Shown here piece by piece: positions 58,606-64,000 of a DNA stretch of 64,000 nucleotides; within the stretch, counting starts at the first letter, position 1; the number at the start of each line of letters is the position of its first letter. Source of the DNA: Clavulina sp. PMI_390. Taxonomy: Eukaryota; Basidiomycota; Agaricomycetes; Cantharellales; Hydnaceae. Made by a program: the position numbers and the translations under genes. Under the pieces are notes generated by a model that did no database searches, was not told the origin of the DNA, and saw only the letters and a list, made by a program, of their open reading frames with translations. The stretch covers positions 492,813 to 556,812 of the forward strand of contig WIDE01000007.1 of NCBI GenBank assembly GCA_015039315.1, written 5' to 3'.

Positions 58606-61600
58606 ATGTTACCGCGCCTGAGCTTACGGTGGCGCGTGGGCTTCGCAGTTGCTCTCTTCGTAACGATTTACTATTTCTTCTTAAGCGAAGACGGTGGTGC
58701 CAGTGGACTCATTAGAACTACCTACGATCCCTTCCTCAAGTGGGACAAGCAAAAGGCAGCGAATGCAGCCAGTCCAGACCACAAGGGTATGCCCTCGGAA
58801 GTTCATTCATCAATAGGCAACGATGAACTCCCTAGTGGTGAGCCTTTTGTTGAGCTCGAGGCACCCACGTTCCCCGCGCCACCCCCACACTCCCCAGAAG
58901 AGCCAGACCACCAGCGCGCCCCCGAACCAGATCCAAGAAATTCATTCTGGCCCAGCGTATTCAAGTTCTCGTGGCCAAGCTGGTCATCCACTTCTGGCTC
59001 ACCTCCACCTCCTTCATCTCCCCATCCGAACGAGGACTATCTCTCGCCTCCTCCTGATACTGATGAAGAAGATACTGGGGAAACAGGAGTATTCGGGAAC
59101 TGGCAACTCCCTTCATTTGATCCGTCTAGCTGGAACTGGCCGTCCATCTCGTGGCCTTTCCCGTGGCCCTGGCGCAGACCAGTCTTCACGCTCGATTTTT
59201 GCGCTCCGTCTCCACTGCGGCCGTTCGTAGTTCTCCCCGATGGGACAGCTCGAGTGAGAGGTATAGACTGCCTCCATTCGGGGGTCAGAGCATGGTTGGG
59301 TATCCGATATGCGATGCCACCTACTGGGCCGAGGAGGCTTGCGCGACCTGTAAGGCTACCCGTGCTTGGTAAGGACGCTGAGCTGGACATCGAAGCAGAG
59401 GAGGCGACCAAGTTTGGGAAAATTTGCATCCAACCTCCGGTTCGTCTTCTCTTTCCCCGTCTGTTTGTGGAGCTGACCAGATACTTCCCGCCTCGCAGTC
59501 AGCAAGCCAGCCGAAATGGGCGATGTCTGAGGACTGTCTCACCCTCAATGTTTTCGTCCCTCCAGCATCTACTGGTACAAAATATCCATCTATAAAGTCT
59601 GGCCAAAAGCTGCCCGTTATGGTATGGTTCTATGGTGGCGGTCTGGAGAGCGGGCACAGCGTGTCGTTCAATACGACACAGTTTGTTTTGAATAGTGTGA
59701 AGAAGGTATGCACCATTCAATGGCGGTTATACCCATATTGATCAAACCAACGTCCCTTTTTTGACAGGGCAAGCCTGTCATTGTCGTCTCATTCAACTAT
59801 CGACTCGGTTCCCTCGGCTTCCTCGCCTCCTCGGACATGGAGGAGCTCGCACATGCTGGAGACAGCAATGATCCCCACGCGACTGTGACGACCGTGAATG
59901 CGGGTCTGTACGACATGAGAGCCGCGCTGGAGTGGGTACAAAGGAACATCGAGGCGTTTGGAGGCGACAAGAACAAGGTTACTGGTACGTCTCTTTTGCA
60001 GCTCAAGCATAACGTGAGGCTAACAGGACTTATGCATATAAAGTTTTCGGGCAATCCGCGGGCGCAATTTCCATTGGATCTATATTGCTGGCGGATGGTG
60101 GAAAAGCCGTGAAGAACTTGAATCTCTTCAGGGCGGCGATCATGCAAAGCGGAGCTCCCATGGTGTACGTCCAGCTTCTCTATTTCCATTGTGACCATAC
60201 ATCCGCAGTAGAACTGATATCAGAATCGATGACAAATCCACCTCGTCTTCGCTTCATCACACCATACTGCACCAATTTGCAAATCCAGAGATGGAAATCG
60301 CTTTCCCAACTCGACAGATGCTGTCTATGCCTCCCTCCTTCGTACACTCAACTGTCCTACCCCGCCTTCTACCCCCTACGTTCCTCCATCCGACGTCTTT
60401 GCTTTCTGGCACCCGAAGCTAGATAAACCATCGAAATTCTCCCCAAAGCCTACCTCTCTCGCAGTAGATGACGAAGCCTCTACGCCCTCAGAGCGCATAG
60501 AATGTCTCAGGAGAGCGTCATCAGAACAGTTCGTCAAGGCCACAATGGAGGTTCTGAGCCATCCTGACGAAGTGCATTGGAGGCGGCCGTTTGACAGGCC
60601 ACAGGATGGATGGTTCCATCAAGGTACAGCGGCGGAGAATCTTCGAGACGGAAAGTTCGCGGTTGTTCCACTTCTTACTGGTAAGTTCTTAATGCACAGA
60701 TCAGACGCCATCATTCGGTCCTGATCCCGATTTGACTCCTGCTTAGGAACGACGGTGGATGAGGGAACCATGTTCACTCCGACGAATATTCGGTCGAATA
60801 AACTTGCAATGGACTACTTCGAAAGTACGCATACTCCCCTTATCCCACTGGATAAATTTGATGCTTAATTTGATCACCTTTCCCCGTGCGTGTAGGCTTC
60901 GTCGCTGAGTCCGACTATGATGCCTTCACTCCTGCGATAAAGAAGGCTCTCGTCCTCTATCCCGATGACCCCACAAAAGGGAGCCCATTTGAGCCGGAGC
61001 TAACAGGTACACCGGCAAGAAACCGCTTCTACGGCATCGACAACCAGTACAAGAGAATGGCGGCTCTGATTGGGGATACGTTGTTCGAGAGCGGTAAGCA
61101 GACATCCTTCTCAACCCCCGATTTATTTTTTTGGCCATCAGTATTCGTTTGGGAAAGTACCGCTCTGATATCGATTCTCTTTCGAACTGCTGACTGAATA
61201 GGAAAGCGAGATTTTGTCAAGAAAATGACAACAAAAGACCCACGAAATCCAGTGTTTGTGTACCAGTTTGCGGCGACTCCACCTGGCACCCAGGCAGCAC
61301 AAGGCATCCCTCATTCGTCAGATATCCCGTATGGTGAGTCAGCTTTCATGTCTGGCGCGGTGTCTCGGATCCTTATTTCTTGAACGTATCCCCGACTCTT
61401 CCAGTTCACGGGAAAGTCTTCGAGACTTCAAACCCAGACCCGAAGCACGCCGCCGTCTCAGAGCTAGTCATGGATGCCTGGATCAATTTTGCCTGGCACC
61501 TCAATCCTAATGGAGACGGCAGCAAACCTAAGACATTGAAGATAGCGTCAACATGGCCGCAGTATGGTACGGAAAAGTCTGTGTTGCGTATTGAGCCAGG

Positions 61601-61688
61601 AGCGACGCGAGTCATTAAGGATGAGTGGAGGCAGGAAGGGATCGACTATTTGGCTAGTCCTGAGTGGACACGACTTCAGATGCTCTGA
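58606..61688 (+). CDS. Membrane-anchored carboxylesterase, type B, paralogue 2
   Basis: The start [20 protein letters not shown] is chosen over an in-frame ATG 15 bases upstream because it matches paralogue 3. A basic tip plus hydrophobic helix gives a type II anchor. The linker is Pro/Ser/Trp-rich ([34 protein letters not shown]). The catalytic domain has [39 protein letters not shown], the nucleophile [12 protein letters not shown] (about 60045, across an intron), the DEGTMF segment (about 60755) and a PHSSDIPY histidine motif (about 61310). It ends EWTRLQML at TGA 61686-61688. Although frame tracks break it into fragments, the exons join without stops. It is nearly identical in places to the next gene, so the pair arose by recent tandem duplication. 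Confidence 0.88.
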
Positions 61689-62214
61689 GCACTGGGAATA
61701 GTACTCTAATTTATGCAAGACTGGACTGTTGTAGTTACCTGTGATATCTTAGTTCTGTAGATCTGGCCTGCACTTTTACGATGTTCGTTTGTTGTTTGTC
61801 TTGAGGCTCAACTAACTCCCTGCTACGATATATGTTTCTCCCTATTTGATTTTTATGCCTCGCCTGTTTGCTACGGTCAGTGCATGTGAAGTCACAATCA
61901 TGACACCAGTGTCGTCAGGCTGAGGCCCGATGCCCACTCATCAAGCCCGATCCCGATCGGTTGCTCATGTCATTCTCAAGCCAATTGTGTTGCACACATC
62001 TCTCTCAACTCGTTGGGCAAAGACATCCATGTTTTCCTGGTTTTCCTATCCCTTATCTAGCTAGGTCTCTTGTCGTAGTTACATGAACAAACTGAATGTA
62101 TATAAGGCTCCTCGTACTTGTGTTTCCAGCTTCCCTGGATCGACACAAATGATATCTAAAGTCTCCCCTATAATTCACAACCTCCATTCCAGTATGCCAT
62201 TGACCCTTGGTAGT
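61689..62214. other. Intergenic region between esterases 2 and 3, left part
   Basis: About 530 bases with the esterase 2 3' flank. No gene is seen. The G-quadruplex-type tract follows at 62215. Confidence 0.5.
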
Positions 62215-62245
62215 CCACCCGCCCACCCGCCCACCCGCCCCCGCC
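62215..62245 (-). promoter_or_regulatory. G-quadruplex-forming tract upstream of esterase 3
   Basis: The plus strand carries repeated CCCACCCG units, so the minus strand has six runs of three or more G (five of GGG and one of GGGGG) separated by single-base loops. This is the strongest class of G-quadruplex motif. It lies about 330 bases upstream of the esterase 3 ATG. It may also just be a variable microsatellite of period 8. Confidence 0.65.
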
Positions 62246-62571
62246 GCATTGTTGGTCTTTGCTCTGGAGGCTTTTATCTGCTCCCCCAAAGACTTGGGCA
62301 CTATGACACGCGACCAAACGCGCTCCACGTCTATAAGGAATGGTAGTCCTCAGGGCTAGCCTCTGAAGGTATCTCTCGATCTCTATTGGAGAACGATGAG
62401 GTATCCGGCGCTCACCAGCCCTCCCAAGTAAGGTACAGGCTTGGCACTGGGTATGGGAATTGAACATCACGTGGTGGCGACTGGGGAACTAAATAAGTTA
62501 TAGGTGTTGCCATAGCTACCACTTGGCTCTGGCCAACTTGACTTCACGGCCTACGAGCTTGAGGCTCGTTC

Positions 62572-64000
62572 ATGCTGCCTCGCCCGAACTTGCGGTGGCG
62601 CGTGGCATTCACAGCAGTCTTTTTTGTACTGATCTATCATCTCTTCTTGGGTGAGAATGGCCATGCCGGAAGACTTGCTAGAACTACGTACGATCCCTTC
62701 CCCAAACAAAGCAAGCAAAGGGCAGCGAATGTAGCCCATCCAGACCAGAAGGACATGCGCGTAGAAGTTCATTCATCAATGAATAGCGACAAGCCTCATA
62801 GTGTGGAGCCTTTTGTTGAGTTTGAGGCACCCACGTTCCCCATAGCACCGCCACACTTGGCGTCTGAACCACCAGATACCGACCAGCAGCGTGCCCCCGA
62901 ACCAGATCCGAGAAATTCCTTCTGGCCTAGCGTATTCAAGTTTTCCTGGCCAGGCTGGTCATCGTCTTCTGGCTCCCCTCCACCTTCTTCATCTCCCCAT
63001 CCTAACGAGGGCTATCTCTCCCCTCCTCCCAGCGCCTATGAGGACAACGATGAGAATACAGGAGTGTTTGGGAACTGGCAGCTCTCTTCATTTAACCCGT
63101 CCGGCTGGAATTGGCCATCGATTCCATGGCCTTTCCCGTGGCCACGGCGCAGACCGATGTTTACGCTGGATTTTTGTACCCCGTCTCCGCTGGGGCGGTT
63201 TGTAGTTCTCCCCGATGGGACAGCTCGAGTTAGAGGCATAGAGTGCCTGCATTCAGGTGTTAGGGCATGGCTGGGAATTCGATATGCGATGCCACCTACT
63301 GGGCCAAGGAGGTTTGCTCGACCCGTGAGGCTACCCGTGCTAGGTAAGGACGCTGAGCTGGACACCGAGGCAGAGGAGGCAACCAAGTTTGGGAAGATTT
63401 GCATGCAACCTCCGGTTCGTTCCTTCTTTCACCTCTGTTCCGTTGTGGAGTTGATTAGATACTTCGCGCTTTTCAGACGTCGAGCCAACCAAAATGGGCA
63501 ATGTCTGAGGATTGTCTCACCCTCAACGTTTTTGTTCCTCCAGCATCTACTGGTACAAAATCTCCATCTATAAATTCGGGCCACAAGCTACCAGTTATGG
63601 TGTGGTTCTATGGTGGCGGTCTGGAAAGCGGGCACAGCGTGTCATTCAATGCGACGCAGTTTGTTTTGAATAGTGTGGAGAAGGTAGGCATCGTTCGACA
63701 GCGGCTATACTCATACTCATAAAAACCAACGCCCCTTTCTGACAGGGTAAGCCTGTCATTGTCGTTTCGTTCAACTACCGACTCGGTTCCCTCGGCTTCC
63801 TCGCCTCCTCGGACATTGAGGAGCTGGCTCATGCTGGAGATAGCAATGATCCCTACGCGACTGTGACGACTGTGAATGCGGGTCTGTACGACATGAGAGC
63901 CGTGCTTGAGTGGGTCCAGAGGAACATCGAGGCCTTCGGGGGTGACAAGAACAAGGTGACTGGTATGTCTTGTCTACGAATCAAGCCGTAACTTGAGGCT
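62572..64000 (+). CDS. Membrane-anchored carboxylesterase, type B, paralogue 3 (truncated by window end)
   Basis: The start MLPRPNLRWRVAFTAVFFVL aligns with paralogue 2. The linker ([34 protein letters not shown]), [39 protein letters not shown] and [16 protein letters not shown] are all present. The first intron starts right after the QPP codons at about 63413 and exon 2 resumes with SSQPKWAM, the same site and phase as in the other two paralogues. Exon 3 (from about 63747) runs to the GGDKNKV segment just before the next donor at about 63963. The nucleophile and the rest of the gene lie beyond the window. No disabling change is seen in the visible part. Confidence 0.87.

Noticed and set aside
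60170..60480. Apparent stop codons in esterase 2 suggesting a pseudogene
   Set aside because: They fall in an intron or in a wrong frame; an exon beginning at about 60230 reads [18 protein letters not shown] in register with paralogue 1.

Overview
The window is nuclear DNA of a filamentous basidiomycete. Genes lie on both strands and are cut by many short GT-AG introns, mostly about 45-75 nt. Intergenic gaps are short, and the gene set is fungal: kynurenine-pathway enzymes, an Scp160/vigilin homologue, an arrestin-related adaptor and secreted esterases and peptidases. The style of the lineage-specific families (a three-member F-box-like family, proline-rich membrane-anchored esterases) suggests an Agaricomycete of the Rhizoctonia/Ceratobasidiaceae kind. 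That placement is inference. A 180-base assembly gap lies at 471-650.

Layout. 0.1-3.4 kb: a possible partial gene and a helical-repeat protein with a C-terminal SLLxR motif array (both minus). 3.5-11 kb: an NAD-metabolism locus. It holds a Zn amidohydrolase resembling ACMS decarboxylase (plus) tail-to-tail with quinolinate phosphoribosyltransferase QPRT1 (minus), then a secreted serine peptidase, then a second QPRT beside a dead 3' stump of the decarboxylase. 11.3-31 kb is a housekeeping core: vigilin, the spliceosomal SR140/U2SURP protein, a large low-complexity protein, a mitochondrial 2-methylcitrate dehydratase, the tRNA methyltransferase TRM11 and lysyl-tRNA synthetase. 31-46.4 kb is accessory: a coiled-coil protein, three F-box-like paralogues (one frameshifted), a zinc-finger protein, a membrane-anchored carboxylesterase and a DUF4112 protein. 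46.4-51.3 kb is gene-poor but holds a four-exon gene for a 56-residue secreted peptide, including exons of 15 and 6 nt. 51.3-56.5 kb is an arrestin-related adaptor. 58.6-64 kb is a tandem pair of carboxylesterases paralogous to the one at 37.8-40.7 kb; the second runs off the window.

Biological reading. The decarboxylase and QPRT act on opposite sides of the branch that decides whether tryptophan carbon becomes NAD or is diverted. Here they are neighbours and were duplicated together. After duplication the decarboxylase copy died, while the QPRT copy kept its exact 5-exon, 298-codon structure but changed two residues in highly conserved active-site motifs. TRM11 and lysyl-tRNA synthetase lie head-to-tail, and the synthetase appears to make mitochondrial and cytosolic forms from two start codons. 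The most novel single gene is the micro-exon secreted peptide, whose C-terminus looks like a precursor cut at a dibasic site.

All coordinates and splice sites were read by eye; gene ends are firmer than internal exon borders unless exons are listed. No tRNA, rRNA, CRISPR array or intact transposon was found.
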